A stretch of 64,000 nucleotides of DNA from assembly GCF_004009905.1 (NCBI RefSeq), contig NZ_ML136874.1:1-64000 (forward strand). The letters run 5' to 3'. This DNA is from Lactobacillus xujianguonis (GTDB lineage Bacteria > Bacillota > Bacilli > Lactobacillales > Lactobacillaceae). The notes beneath the pieces are model-generated. The model was not told the origin of the DNA. It searched no databases and saw only the letters and a list, made by a program, of their open reading frames with translations. The position numbers and the translations under genes were made by a program. Within the stretch, counting starts at the first letter, position 1. Each line of letters starts with the position of its first letter. Below, piece after piece: positions 8,594-17,295 of this stretch.

Positions 8594-10165
8594 TTACAAC
8601 TTTTCAGTTAACTTCACATCTGGATACTTATCCTTAAAGAAGCGTTCTGCAAATTCATTTTCAAACAAGAAGAGCGGATTATCGTAACGATCTTTAACTA
8701 ATAAGTTTCTCGAATTAGACATCGCCGGATCTAATTGTTCTGGATCAATCCAGCGCGCTACGCGATGCCCGATGCTACTCATTTCAACTTCTGAATTATA
8801 TTCATTTTGCATTCTGAACTTGAAAACTTCAAACTGCAACTGACCAACGGCCCCTAAAATATATTCATCGGTTTGGTAATTACGATAAAGTTGAATGGCC
8901 CCTTCTTGGACTAATTGGTTCATTCCCTTATGGAATGACTTCTGCTTCATCACGTTCTTAGCAGTTACCCGCATAAAGAGCTCTGGCGTAAATTCTGGAA
9001 GTGGTGGATAAACAATCTTGCGCTTGCCTGAATAAATACTGTCGCCGATTTGGAAATTACCAGTATCATACAAACCAACAATATCCCCAGCAACCGCATC
9101 TGAAACCTGAACTCGTTCACTAGACATAAATTCTGTTGCATTATTCAAACGAATTGGCTTACCCGTTCTAGCTAAGGTAACATCAAGCCCCTTCTTAAAT
9201 TCTCCACTACCTACCCGAACAAAGGCAATTCGGTCACGGTGGTGCGGATTCATATTAGCTTGAATCTTAAAGACAAAACCAGAGAATTCTGAATCTTCAG
9301 GACTTAGTTCTTCATTTTCATTAACTGTATGACTTTCTGGCGATGGTGCTAAATTAACGAAACTATTCAAAAAAGTTTCAACCCCAAAATTAGTCAAAGC
9401 AGAACCAAAGAAGACTGGCGTTTGATCACCCATTGCAATCTTTTCGCGATCAAAGGTATTTCCTGCTTCTTTAATTAAATCGATATCATCTAAAGTCTCT
9501 TGGAATTGTGGACCTTGACTAAGTGCTTCAGAAGCTGGCAACTTACCATCTTTATCAAGCGGAATAAAGCGATCTGCCCCATCCTTGTGGTAAAGTTCAA
9601 CTCGATTATTAGCAATGTCATACAAACCCTTTAAAGTTTGTCCGGAACCAATTGGCCAGTCCATGGCTACACCCTCAATACCGAGCAAATCTTCCAATTC
9701 AGCAATTAAATCTAGTGGCGGACGACCATCACGATCAAGTTTGTTCATAAAGGTAAAAATTGGAATACCTCTTTGTTTTACAACCTTAAACAGCTTTTTA
9801 GTTTGTGGTTCGATACCTTTAGCAGAGTCAATTACCATGACAGCCGAGTCAACTGCCATCAAAGTCCGATAAGTGTCTTCGGAGAAATCTTGGTGACCTG
9901 GAGTATCCAAAATATTAATCCGCTTGCCTTGGTATTCAAACTGCATAACGGAACTAGTAACTGAAATACCACGCTTTTTTTCAATTTCCATCCAGTCACT
10001 AGTAGCATAATTACCAGTCTTACGCGCTTTAACAGTTCCGGCTTTTCTAATTACCCCACCAAAAAGCAATAATTGTTCCGTAATTGTCGTCTTACCGGCA
10101 TCCGGGTGAGAAATAATCGCAAACGTTCTTCTCTTCTTAACTTTATCTAACAACTCTTTATCCAT
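8594..10165 (-). CDS. prfC: Peptide chain release factor 3
   Basis: RF3 is a translational GTPase that recycles RF1/RF2 from the ribosome after termination. The GTPase motifs are clear: HPDAGKTT (about residue 20-27), DTPGH, and NKLDR. An EF-G-like domain 2 and the RF3 C-terminal domain follow ([16 protein letters not shown]). The 523-residue length is standard. The start ATG at 10165 overlaps the stop of the CBS/CorC gene by one base, so the two are one transcript that ends at the bidirectional hairpin. Confidence 0.96.
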   Translation of the reverse strand: MDKELLDKVKKRRTFAIISHPDAGKTTITEQLLLFGGVIRKAGTVKARKTGNYATSDWMEIEKKRGISVTSSVMQFEYQGKRINILDTPGHQDFSEDTYRTLMAVDSAVMVIDSAKGIEPQTKKLFKVVKQRGIPIFTFMNKLDRDGRPPLDLIAELEDLLGIEGVAMDWPIGSGQTLKGLYDIANNRVELYHKDGADRFIPLDKDGKLPASEALSQGPQFQETLDDIDLIKEAGNTFDREKIAMGDQTPVFFGSALTNFGVETFLNSFVNLAPSPESHTVNENEELSPEDSEFSGFVFKIQANMNPHHRDRIAFVRVGSGEFKKGLDVTLARTGKPIRLNNATEFMSSERVQVSDAVAGDIVGLYDTGNFQIGDSIYSGKRKIVYPPLPEFTPELFMRVTAKNVMKQKSFHKGMNQLVQEGAIQLYRNYQTDEYILGAVGQLQFEVFKFRMQNEYNSEVEMSSIGHRVARWIDPEQLDPAMSNSRNLLVKDRYDNPLFLFENEFAERFFKDKYPDVKLTEKL

Positions 10166-11034
10166 TAATCCTTCGATTCTTCTTCCTTTACTTCATCTTC
10201 GGGGATCGTTAAAACTAACGTTAACAATCTTGACCCCTTCATTCTACCAGTTGTTAATACCATTTTATTAGGTAATTCAACCCTCAGCTTTTCACCTTTA
10301 GCGGGAATAACTCCTAATTGGGTTATTACATAACCAGCGACTGTATCAACATCATCCATTTCAAGATTCGTGTTAAATTGTTCATTAAAATCATCCAGCG
10401 GCATCTTGCCATAGATAATGTATTTGTTTTTAGCAATCTGATTAAATAAAACTTCTGCGTGATCAACCTCATCATCGATGTCGCCAACAATTTCTTCAAC
10501 CAAATCTTCAATGGTTACAATCCCCACAACTCCGCCATATTCATCTAATAGTACTGCTAATTGCCGTTGAGTTTGTTGCATCTCAGTCAAAAGTTCACTA
10601 ATATCAGCAGTTTCTGGTGCAAATAATGGTTCATCCATTACATCCTGATAATCAATCTGATCAAAGCCCTGTTTGCGGGCTGCTCTTAGGATGCTGCGAA
10701 TATGTATAACACCAATGATCTTATCTTTATCTTTTTGATAAACAGGGATACGCGAATATGGCCGCTGCAAAATTAAATCTAAGTTTTGACTAAAAGGAAC
10801 TTCTTCGTCCACCATAAAGGCATCTGTTCGCGGAACCATGATTTCACGTACAGATTTACTTTGAATATCTAAAACACCCTCCAGCATTAAATATTCGGCA
10901 TCAGTTATCTTTTTTTGCTCATGGAGGTCATTAATTTCCTGGAACAAATGATCCTTTGTTCCTTCAGCCTTCTCGCCAGAAAACTTATTTTTTAAACGGC
11001 TAAATAATCCTCCGGCTTCCGGGTCACTAGTCAT
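10165..11034 (-). CDS. CBS-domain protein with CorC/HlyC transporter-associated domain
   Basis: A pair of CBS domains (from [11 protein letters not shown] about residue 65 to [18 protein letters not shown] about 180) is followed by the small CorC_HlyC domain. The DUF21 membrane domain seen in the longer relative at 33633 is absent, as in CorC of enterobacteria. Such proteins bind nucleotides and are linked to Mg2+/Co2+ efflux or homeostasis. At 289 residues the length fits CorC. The first residues ([18 protein letters not shown]) look like an amphipathic start. It is the promoter-proximal gene of the prfC transcript. Confidence 0.85.
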   Translation of the reverse strand: MTSDPEAGGLFSRLKNKFSGEKAEGTKDHLFQEINDLHEQKKITDAEYLMLEGVLDIQSKSVREIMVPRTDAFMVDEEVPFSQNLDLILQRPYSRIPVYQKDKDKIIGVIHIRSILRAARKQGFDQIDYQDVMDEPLFAPETADISELLTEMQQTQRQLAVLLDEYGGVVGIVTIEDLVEEIVGDIDDEVDHAEVLFNQIAKNKYIIYGKMPLDDFNEQFNTNLEMDDVDTVAGYVITQLGVIPAKGEKLRVELPNKMVLTTGRMKGSRLLTLVLTIPEDEVKEEESKD

Positions 11035-11139
11035 ATTTGCTTTACTCTCTTTCTATGAAAAGTCTTTAAATACTCATATTATAGCATGTTTACTAGTTTA
11101 ATATGATAGAATACTCATAAAGAAGCGAGGATGGATCTT

Positions 11140-11601
11140 ATGAAGAAAAGTCATATTTTACTAGTTTTTACTTTTTTACTATTAATTCCTTATCTTTGTA
11201 GCTTAGCTATCATCGGTATTGGTTATAATGCATTAGTTTTACACTCAGCTGAGCTTATGCGAACCTTGATCGGTGCTTTCGTTGGCTCTTTGATCATGTT
11301 TGCCATCAAAGCAACTATTCAGCGCCCAGTCGACTTATTAGCTATGCAAACGCAAGACGGTTTGCTCAAACAACTATTGCGCTTTTTCAGTATTCGTCGG
11401 CGTTATTGGCTATTATTTGCCAATGTCATACTTGATTTTATCTTGTGCTTACTAGCAACAATTGTTGTTCGCGACTTTTTAACTTTAGATGCGATTGTCG
11501 GAACAGCTACTGGAATTGTCTTATTAATTATGTTTATTTCCACCTGTTTAGGTGCTTATGTTGAATATGACAACCTTTCAATTGACCCTAAACAACACTA
11601 A
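11140..11601 (+). CDS. DUF3021-like small integral membrane protein (family uncertain)
   Basis: Four hydrophobic segments are visible (about residues 5-27, 38-56, 87-109 and 115-138), with a basic loop RRRYW between the second and third. No catalytic motif is seen. I place the start at ATG 11140 with GAGGA eight bases before; the ATG at 11131 overlaps that site. The product is 153 residues. It is divergent from the CorC gene and convergent with the gene at 11611 with a nine-base gap and no hairpin. The family label is a weak guess from topology; unknown function is the safe statement. Confidence 0.6.
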   Translation: MKKSHILLVFTFLLLIPYLCSLAIIGIGYNALVLHSAELMRTLIGAFVGSLIMFAIKATIQRPVDLLAMQTQDGLLKQLLRFFSIRRRYWLLFANVILDFILCLLATIVVRDFLTLDAIVGTATGIVLLIMFISTCLGAYVEYDNLSIDPKQH

Positions 11602-11610
11602 TTACCCAAC

Positions 11611-12090
11611 TTATTTACTGGCTTTCAGATACCAAGTCTGAACCAGTTTTTTTGTGGTCAAATTTAAGTCTTGTAAGAAATATGGCGTTTCACTATCACC
11701 AGGATTTTCATAAACTTCAATTCCGCGATCAGTTAAAGCTTTAAAGAAAGTTGGCACAATATAGTTGAGCGGTAAATTGAAGTTAGTTAAATTACCATTA
11801 CTCTCTTCTTGGGCTACTTCAGCTTCTGGTAGAACAAATTTCATCAAACCCTTCGGCACTTCAACTTTTTGATCGGTCACGATCCCATACCAGTACATAA
11901 AGTGATCAGGACCAAAGTCGATCATGACAGTCCGGTGATCTGCTAAATTGTTATCCTTTAAAAACTTTTGGAAATTTTCGTCCTTCTCCATTTCCAAGTT
12001 ACTCTTAGAAAAAGTCCGTTGAGCATCCATCATTCCATCTGGAAAAGGACGACCAATAAAGGTTAATGATTGTAGTTTCTTATCTGCCAT
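11611..12090 (-). CDS. Protein of unknown function downstream of recX (159 aa)
   Basis: I do not recognise this family with certainty. The protein is soluble and acidic, with a central stretch VMIDFGPDHFMYWYGIVTD followed by VPKGLMKFVLPEAEVA, a pattern reminiscent of GyrI/AraC effector-binding folds, though this is weak. A C-terminal aromatic tail ends QTWYLKASK. AAGGAG lies nine bases before the ATG, and the gene follows recX by only 13 bases, so the two are co-transcribed. That link to a RecA modulator gives no firm hint of function. Confidence 0.7.
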   Translation of the reverse strand: MADKKLQSLTFIGRPFPDGMMDAQRTFSKSNLEMEKDENFQKFLKDNNLADHRTVMIDFGPDHFMYWYGIVTDQKVEVPKGLMKFVLPEAEVAQEESNGNLTNFNLPLNYIVPTFFKALTDRGIEVYENPGDSETPYFLQDLNLTTKKLVQTWYLKASK

Positions 12091-12103
12091 TGTTTTTTAC
12101 TCC

Positions 12104-12919
12104 TTAATATTCATCTAATTCTTCTAGGGGAATGATTTCACCCTCTAAAAAGGCGTCGATTTCCCCGCTAGAAAAGCCATGACTAAACAAATACCTTTTA
12201 ATTTTAAACCTTCGTTCACGTTCATCAAAACGTTTGAACCGCTTATAAGCCTTTATTCCCTGTTTTTTTAGCGCGGCTAACTGTTCATCTTCACTAGGGG
12301 CAAGATCTAGTTGCTCAATTACTAAATCTCCAAGACTGCTATCAAATCCATGGGTCAGCAATTTAGTTTTGATTTTTTGTTTTAATTCACGTTCGGATAA
12401 CTTGCCTACCTGATGCTTCATTGACTTAACGACCCGCTGACCAATTTCAACCCAGTCTTCATCACTAACTTCCTCAAGCTCAGTAGCACTAATTTCTGGA
12501 TCAACGCCTTTTTGCGTTAACTTTCTTTGCAAAGTTTTAGGGCCATCGCTACCGACGCGCAAATTATTTTTGATAAATAATTGCACATATTGACGATCAT
12601 CTAAATAGCCAAGCGCCTCTAGTTCTTGAACCGCATTCTTAGCCGCTTCATCAGAAATCTCATGCTTTTTTAAGTACTGTAAAATTTCAAAAATCGTTCG
12701 CGGTTCATAACTTAAAAAGTGTGCCGCTAAATCACTTGCCTTAGCATCTGCATCAAACTGCTTAATTGCTGTGACTTTTTCTTCACTTAATTCTTTTCCT
12801 TTAAGCAGAATAAATTCAGCCAGTGTTTTTTCACTAGCAGAAAATGCATATTTACCATCTAAAAAAATGTTGTAACGACCCGGTCTTTTCTGGGCACTAA
12901 CTTTGGTAATGATTGCCAT
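12104..12919 (-). CDS. recX: Regulatory protein RecX
   Basis: RecX binds RecA filaments and inhibits recombinase activity. The N-terminus (ITKVSAQKRPGRYNIFLDGKYAF... region) and the repeated three-helix modules with ALGYLDDRQYVQLF and LFSHGFSSGEIDAFL are typical of the longer Firmicute RecX. The 271-residue length also fits Firmicutes rather than the 150-residue proteobacterial form. It is divergent from the methyltransferase gene at 13045 and heads a two-gene transcript. recA itself is not in the window. Confidence 0.92.
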   Translation of the reverse strand: MAIITKVSAQKRPGRYNIFLDGKYAFSASEKTLAEFILLKGKELSEEKVTAIKQFDADAKASDLAAHFLSYEPRTIFEILQYLKKHEISDEAAKNAVQELEALGYLDDRQYVQLFIKNNLRVGSDGPKTLQRKLTQKGVDPEISATELEEVSDEDWVEIGQRVVKSMKHQVGKLSERELKQKIKTKLLTHGFDSSLGDLVIEQLDLAPSEDEQLAALKKQGIKAYKRFKRFDERERRFKIKRYLFSHGFSSGEIDAFLEGEIIPLEELDEY

Positions 12920-13044
12920 TTTTTCACCCTTTCTAACCTATTCACAACTATGCTAACAAAAAATAATAATCCTTGCTAAGAACTTTTTTAACGTTGTACA
13001 ATGATATTTAAATTGTCAAAAAGATTATTGTAGAAAGAATTAAC

Positions 13045-14424
13045 ATGCGTAGAAATTTTAATCAGAATAAACCCAAAGAAAAAGATGTCATTATTACTAT
13101 TAAACGCTTAGGGATTAACGGTGAAGGAATTGGTTATTACCGCAAGAAGATTATCTTCATCCCTGGTGCTTTACCAGAAGAAGTGGTTGTCGCCAAAATT
13201 GTCAAAGAATATCCTCACTACCTTCAAGGTGAATTAATCCGAATTAAAGAAAAGAGTCCTGACCGCGTCGACTTTCCTAAAGACGTGGATCCTGAAATTG
13301 GCGGTTTAGAGTTAGCACACTTATCTTATGACAAACAATTAGAATTTAAAAAGGATAACGTGCTTGAAGCTTTAAAGAAATATCATCCCCGTGGTTATGC
13401 CAAATATAAAATCAAGAATACCTTGCCAGCTCCTGATCAATGGCATTATCGCAATAAAGCTCAGTACCAAATCGAACGCAATCACGGTAAGGTCAAATTA
13501 GGATTATTTGCACCTAATTCTCACCGACTAATTGACCTACCTGTTATGCCAACCCAAAGCGAAGACACCAAAAAAACTGAACTAGCAATTAAAGATTTAA
13601 TCATCAAATTGCACGTCTTCATTGCTGATCGCCGCAAACATTTAGACGGTATTAAAACTGTCGTAGTCCGTCAATCTGAAGCAACTGGGGAAATTCAAGT
13701 CACTTTGATCACGATTGGCCACAAAATTAAGAATTTACTGGCTTTAAGTAATGAAATCATGAAATTACCTAACGTAGTCAGTGTCTTTCAAAATGAAACT
13801 GATTGGCGTAATCCACAAGTTTGGGGCAATAAAACCGAAAAGTTAGCTGGTAAAAATACAATTACGGAAGAAATTTTAGGTAAGAAGTTCGCTTTATCAC
13901 CACGCGCCTTCTTCCAATTAAATCCTGTGCAAACTAAAACTTTGTATTCGGAAGCTTTAAAATATTTGGATTTAACGCCAGATCAAACTTTAATTGATGC
14001 CTATAGTGGTGTCGGAACTCTTGGAATTTTAGCTGCTGATCAAGTTAAACAAGTTGTGGGAATTGAAACCATCCCTGAAGCAGTTGAAGATGCAAAGCAC
14101 AATGTCGAGTTAAACCATCTTAAAAATGCTGATTATTTCCAAGGCAGCGTTGAAAAAGTCTTACCAGAACTCCAAAAAGGTGGCTTACCAATTGATGCTT
14201 TAATTGTTGACCCACCAAGAACGGGCTTGGCTAAAAGTTTGATTAAGACCCTTTTACGCGTTCAACCGCAAACTTTTGTGTATATTTCATGTAACCCATC
14301 AACTCTTGCTCAAGATTTAGTTTTACTCTCTGAAGCATATGATGTCCGGTTAATTCAAAACGTTGATATGTTACCACAAACTCCACGTTGTGAATGCATT
14401 GCTAAATTAGTGTTAAGAAAATAA
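13045..14424 (+). CDS. rlmCD: 23S rRNA (uracil-C5)-methyltransferase, RlmCD/TrmA family
   Basis: The enzyme methylates uracil C5 in rRNA using S-adenosylmethionine. An N-terminal TRAM domain (about residues 14-75, INGEGIGYYRKKIIFIPGALP) is followed by the methyltransferase core with SAM-binding DAYSGVGTLGI, the DPPRTG motif, and the catalytic Cys in YISCNPSTLA near residue 417. The 459-residue length fits the family. The usual Cys cluster for an iron-sulfur site near residues 60-90 is not seen, which is common in Firmicute members. RlmCD is the usual Firmicute identity, but a tRNA-modifying TrmA-like role cannot be excluded. AGAAAG precedes the ATG. Confidence 0.88.
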   Translation: MRRNFNQNKPKEKDVIITIKRLGINGEGIGYYRKKIIFIPGALPEEVVVAKIVKEYPHYLQGELIRIKEKSPDRVDFPKDVDPEIGGLELAHLSYDKQLEFKKDNVLEALKKYHPRGYAKYKIKNTLPAPDQWHYRNKAQYQIERNHGKVKLGLFAPNSHRLIDLPVMPTQSEDTKKTELAIKDLIIKLHVFIADRRKHLDGIKTVVVRQSEATGEIQVTLITIGHKIKNLLALSNEIMKLPNVVSVFQNETDWRNPQVWGNKTEKLAGKNTITEEILGKKFALSPRAFFQLNPVQTKTLYSEALKYLDLTPDQTLIDAYSGVGTLGILAADQVKQVVGIETIPEAVEDAKHNVELNHLKNADYFQGSVEKVLPELQKGGLPIDALIVDPPRTGLAKSLIKTLLRVQPQTFVYISCNPSTLAQDLVLLSEAYDVRLIQNVDMLPQTPRCECIAKLVLRK

Positions 14425-14430
14425 AAGAGC

Positions 14431-14472
14431 AAAAAAACAGTTATGACACATCTGGTCATAACTGTTTTTTTT
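14431..14472 (+). terminator. Terminator after rlmCD
   Basis: ACAGTTATGAC and GTCATAACTGT flank a seven-base loop and are followed by TTTTTTTT. A T-run on the other strand means it may work both ways. Confidence 0.85.
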
Positions 14473-14776
14473 AATAGGTGGACGAGGTAAACTCATCAAT
14501 TGATAGTCACGATTCATAATTGTTTATTTATGTCTAAACAATGGCTAGTCGCAACCAACATTAACATTCACTTGTTTGGGTTTTACGTAAATACGTAATT
14601 TCTATAAATTGGAATTCTTGCAAACAGCCATTGTAATAAAGATAATTTTACTAATAGGCCGACACCTCTAATTGTTATAGAGAATCTTTTTTCCAACAAT
14701 AATATACAATTCTTCTGGAGATAAAAACTTACTTATTCTTATATTGTTAAAATATTTTTACCCCTTCCACACTTTA
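14473..14776 (-). other. Gene-free 300-base stretch, possible decayed gene or small RNA
   Basis: No open frame of useful length is found on either strand. On the minus strand a 27-codon frame ends ... SPEELYIIVGKKILYNN with a protein-like look, about 30 bases downstream of GGAAGGGG, but it has no good start codon. The motif TTGCAAACAGC occurs twice, here near 14620 and again inside the cre-like site at 14799. A gene may have been lost here, leaving its promoter; a small regulatory RNA is the alternative. Confidence 0.35.
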
Positions 14777-14804
14777 ACTATAGCACGAGTGTAACCGCTT
14801 GCAA
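14777..14804 (-). promoter_or_regulatory. Promoter-like sequence overlapped by a perfect cre consensus
   Basis: On the minus strand TTGCAAGCGGTTACA (14790-14804) matches every position of the CcpA-site consensus WTGNAANCGNWNNCW. Its first six bases serve as a possible -35 box, with TATAGT (14777-14782) 16 bases further as the -10. It starts six bases after the hydrolase stop codon and points into a stretch with no recognisable gene. Confidence 0.5.
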
Positions 14805-14809
14805 ACAGC

Positions 14810-15769
14810 TTATTTCACATATTTATGTAAAAATGTTGCCACGTGTTGCTGGTAAAGCTTAGGATGTGTCTCAAAGGATTTGGCATGCTTAGCACCAGGA
14901 ACAACCCATAACTGTTTTGGACCACGGCTAGCATGATAATTTGCGTAAACCATTTTAGTAGGCACAAAAGTATCTTTAGCTCCATGAATAAATAGCATTG
15001 GTCGTTTGTTCTTGGCTAGTTGCTTAACAGAAGAACCATCCCCTAAAAAGTAGCCTACTTTTACCCGATTAATGCCACTTAAGATTTCTACTAAAGGAAA
15101 ACGGGGAAAAGCTGGCATGTGGTATAAGGAATTTGCTTCGTGCTCAATTTCAGCTTTTACATTACTGTAACCACAATCTTCAACAAACGCCTTAACTTGT
15201 TTAGGAAGTTTTTCACCACTAGTCATCATTGTGGTTGCACCACCCATGCTGACCCCAAAAATGACAATCTTACTATGTGGACCGTTCTTTTTAACTACCT
15301 GCTTAGCCCATTTTTTGACATCTGCTTTTTCAATCCAGCCATAACCAATATATTTTCCTTGGCTTTGACCATGCGCGCGAGCATCAGGTAACAAGACGTT
15401 ATAGCCTAATTGATGAAAGAGACTCGCATAAGCTGACATCTCATCTTTATTTTTCATATAGCCATGCAAAATAATGACTGTCTTCTTAGACTTCTTATCT
15501 GGTAAATAATTAGCGTCTAAGCGATAATTTTGACTAGCAGATTTTAGATACCAATGCTTTTTAGGCTGCGCAAAATACCATTTCTTTTCTTTAGCTAGTG
15601 GATCAGATTTTTTAACCACTTTAGTATTAGCGCTAATAAAAGATTTATGACTAGGTACACACGCAACATTAAAGAAATAGAAGCCGGCACCAACAAAGGC
15701 AACTATTAAAACCGTTATAATAGTTACTAAGGAAATTAAGAGCTTTTTATGTTTCAAATTAATCACCAT
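14810..15769 (-). CDS. Membrane-anchored alpha/beta hydrolase
   Basis: An N-terminal hydrophobic segment (about residues 9-33) would act as a membrane anchor or uncleaved signal. The hydrolase fold follows: oxyanion region HGYMKNKDEM, ARAHGQSQGKY, nucleophile elbow GVSMGG (Ser about 171), an acid in GAKDTFVP and the catalytic His in GAKHAKS near residue 298. Bacteria carry many such secreted esterases or peptidase-like hydrolases; the substrate cannot be read from sequence. The gene stands alone, divergent from the small gene at 15841. No typical ribosome binding site is seen before the ATG GTG start. Confidence 0.85.
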   Translation of the reverse strand: MVINLKHKKLLISLVTIITVLIVAFVGAGFYFFNVACVPSHKSFISANTKVVKKSDPLAKEKKWYFAQPKKHWYLKSASQNYRLDANYLPDKKSKKTVIILHGYMKNKDEMSAYASLFHQLGYNVLLPDARAHGQSQGKYIGYGWIEKADVKKWAKQVVKKNGPHSKIVIFGVSMGGATTMMTSGEKLPKQVKAFVEDCGYSNVKAEIEHEANSLYHMPAFPRFPLVEILSGINRVKVGYFLGDGSSVKQLAKNKRPMLFIHGAKDTFVPTKMVYANYHASRGPKQLWVVPGAKHAKSFETHPKLYQQHVATFLHKYVK

Positions 15770-15840
15770 TAGTTATTCTATTCAAAAAGCGATATTAACA
15801 AGTATAGCACTTGCTGCTTCATATAGGAAAGAGCTAAAAA

Positions 15841-16125
15841 ATGAAATTACCTGATTTTTTACAAATGATTAGTAACTTAAATCCTGAAACCACCTTTTTT
15901 ATTAAAAACAAAGATCAAATTCTTCCACTAGCTAAAATTACCTTAACGGCAAATGAATGTTTATTTTTGCCTGGAAAAAAAGCAATGACCCAACAAAAGA
16001 TCATTGCTCTTTTAAAGAAAATTCATCACCGACATTTAAGCATCTATTTATTAATTGATCAGCAGCAATACCCCATTTATGGTTTACATTTAACCTTAGA
16101 AAAAGGACAAGCTACGGTAATGTAA
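15841..16125 (+). CDS. Unknown small protein (94 aa)
   Basis: I do not recognise this protein. AGGAAAG lies eight bases before the ATG, and the frame uses the whole gap between two opposing genes, ending one base before the convergent mvaS stop. It has no membrane segment, is basic in the middle (KIIALLKKIHHRHLSIYLL) and ends with a beta-rich stretch. The ribosome binding site and the tight fit argue for a real gene; no function is proposed. Confidence 0.65.
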   Translation: MKLPDFLQMISNLNPETTFFIKNKDQILPLAKITLTANECLFLPGKKAMTQQKIIALLKKIHHRHLSIYLLIDQQQYPIYGLHLTLEKGQATVM

Positions 16126-17295
16126 CTATGCTTTTACCCGGCGATATTGCCGAATATTATCTTTTAACCCAGCAAAGTACCAAACGCCTACTTCTTCATC
16201 ACTTTCAAGTTCAACATTATTAGCCGGATCTTGTAAAGCCTGAGTGAAGATTTTTTCATATTCTGCCACAGTTAATTGATGCCGGCGGTCAAGTAAAGCT
16301 TGGTCAACACGGGGATTTAATTGTTTTTGATAGCCATCTACTAAATTACCTGAGAAAAATTCAGCCATGGCGCCTGAGCCATAAGAAAACAAACCAATTA
16401 ATGAATTAGGTTCCATTTTGTCATTTTCTAATAAGCTTAATAAACTCAGATAAAGCGAAGCGGTATAAATATTACCAATGCGCATACTTAACCACTTAGA
16501 AGCTTCAAAGCTCTTTTGCAAACAATCTTGTACTGCAGAATCTTGATCTTTAATTGCCAGTCGATTTGCTTTTAGGCCCTGTTTAGTAAAAGGTAAGTGG
16601 TAAATAATAGCCGCAAAGTCTTGGGTATGCCAGTTCTTTTGTTCTTTATAAGCAGTGAAAGTTTTTTCAAAGAAATCCAAATATACTTGCGTTGAATATT
16701 TTCCATCCACCATGGCAACTTTAGAATTATTAGGCCGCCAAAAATCATTAATATCTTCGCTGTAAGCACTATGACCATTATTTAAAGAAAGAATCCGAGG
16801 ATTGCTTGAAACTAATAGACTAACACTACCAGCACCTTGAGTAACTTCTCCTGGCGTGCCAATTCCATAACGGGCAATATCACTACCAATGACAATTGCC
16901 GTCTGATCTGGGTGAACTCGCACAAAATCACGCGCAGTCATTAAACTAGCCGTTAAGCCAAAACAGGCCTCTTTAACTTCAAAAGTACGCACATCTGCTT
17001 TTAACCCTAAAGCAGATTTAACAAACAAAGAAGCAGACTTGGATTGATCGACACCACTTTCAGTACCAAAAATTAACAAACCGATTTTATCTTTATCAAT
17101 TTGATCAAAATAGCGCAAAGTAGCATTAATTCCCATTGAAACCGCATCTTGGGTTTCATCGGCAACACTCATTTGTCTTTGCCCAATCCCAATCAAATAT
17201 TTATTAGGATCTTCATTTCGTGCATGAGCTAAATCAACCATATCGACAAATTTATTTGGCGTGTACATTCCAATCTGATCTATCCCAACTTGCAT
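16126..17295 (-). CDS. mvaS: Hydroxymethylglutaryl-CoA synthase
   Basis: This enzyme condenses acetoacetyl-CoA with acetyl-CoA to give HMG-CoA in the mevalonate pathway. The general-base Glu79 (GTESGVDQSKS) and the nucleophile Cys111 (EACFG) are in place, with a catalytic His in IYHLPF further on. The 389-residue length matches bacterial MvaS. Its ATG overlaps the mvaA stop by one base (TAATG). Together with the two genes upstream it forms a thiolase-mvaA-mvaS operon carrying the first three steps from acetyl-CoA to mevalonate. The kinase half of the pathway is not in the window. Confidence 0.96.
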   Translation of the reverse strand: MQVGIDQIGMYTPNKFVDMVDLAHARNEDPNKYLIGIGQRQMSVADETQDAVSMGINATLRYFDQIDKDKIGLLIFGTESGVDQSKSASLFVKSALGLKADVRTFEVKEACFGLTASLMTARDFVRVHPDQTAIVIGSDIARYGIGTPGEVTQGAGSVSLLVSSNPRILSLNNGHSAYSEDINDFWRPNNSKVAMVDGKYSTQVYLDFFEKTFTAYKEQKNWHTQDFAAIIYHLPFTKQGLKANRLAIKDQDSAVQDCLQKSFEASKWLSMRIGNIYTASLYLSLLSLLENDKMEPNSLIGLFSYGSGAMAEFFSGNLVDGYQKQLNPRVDQALLDRRHQLTVAEYEKIFTQALQDPANNVELESDEEVGVWYFAGLKDNIRQYRRVKA

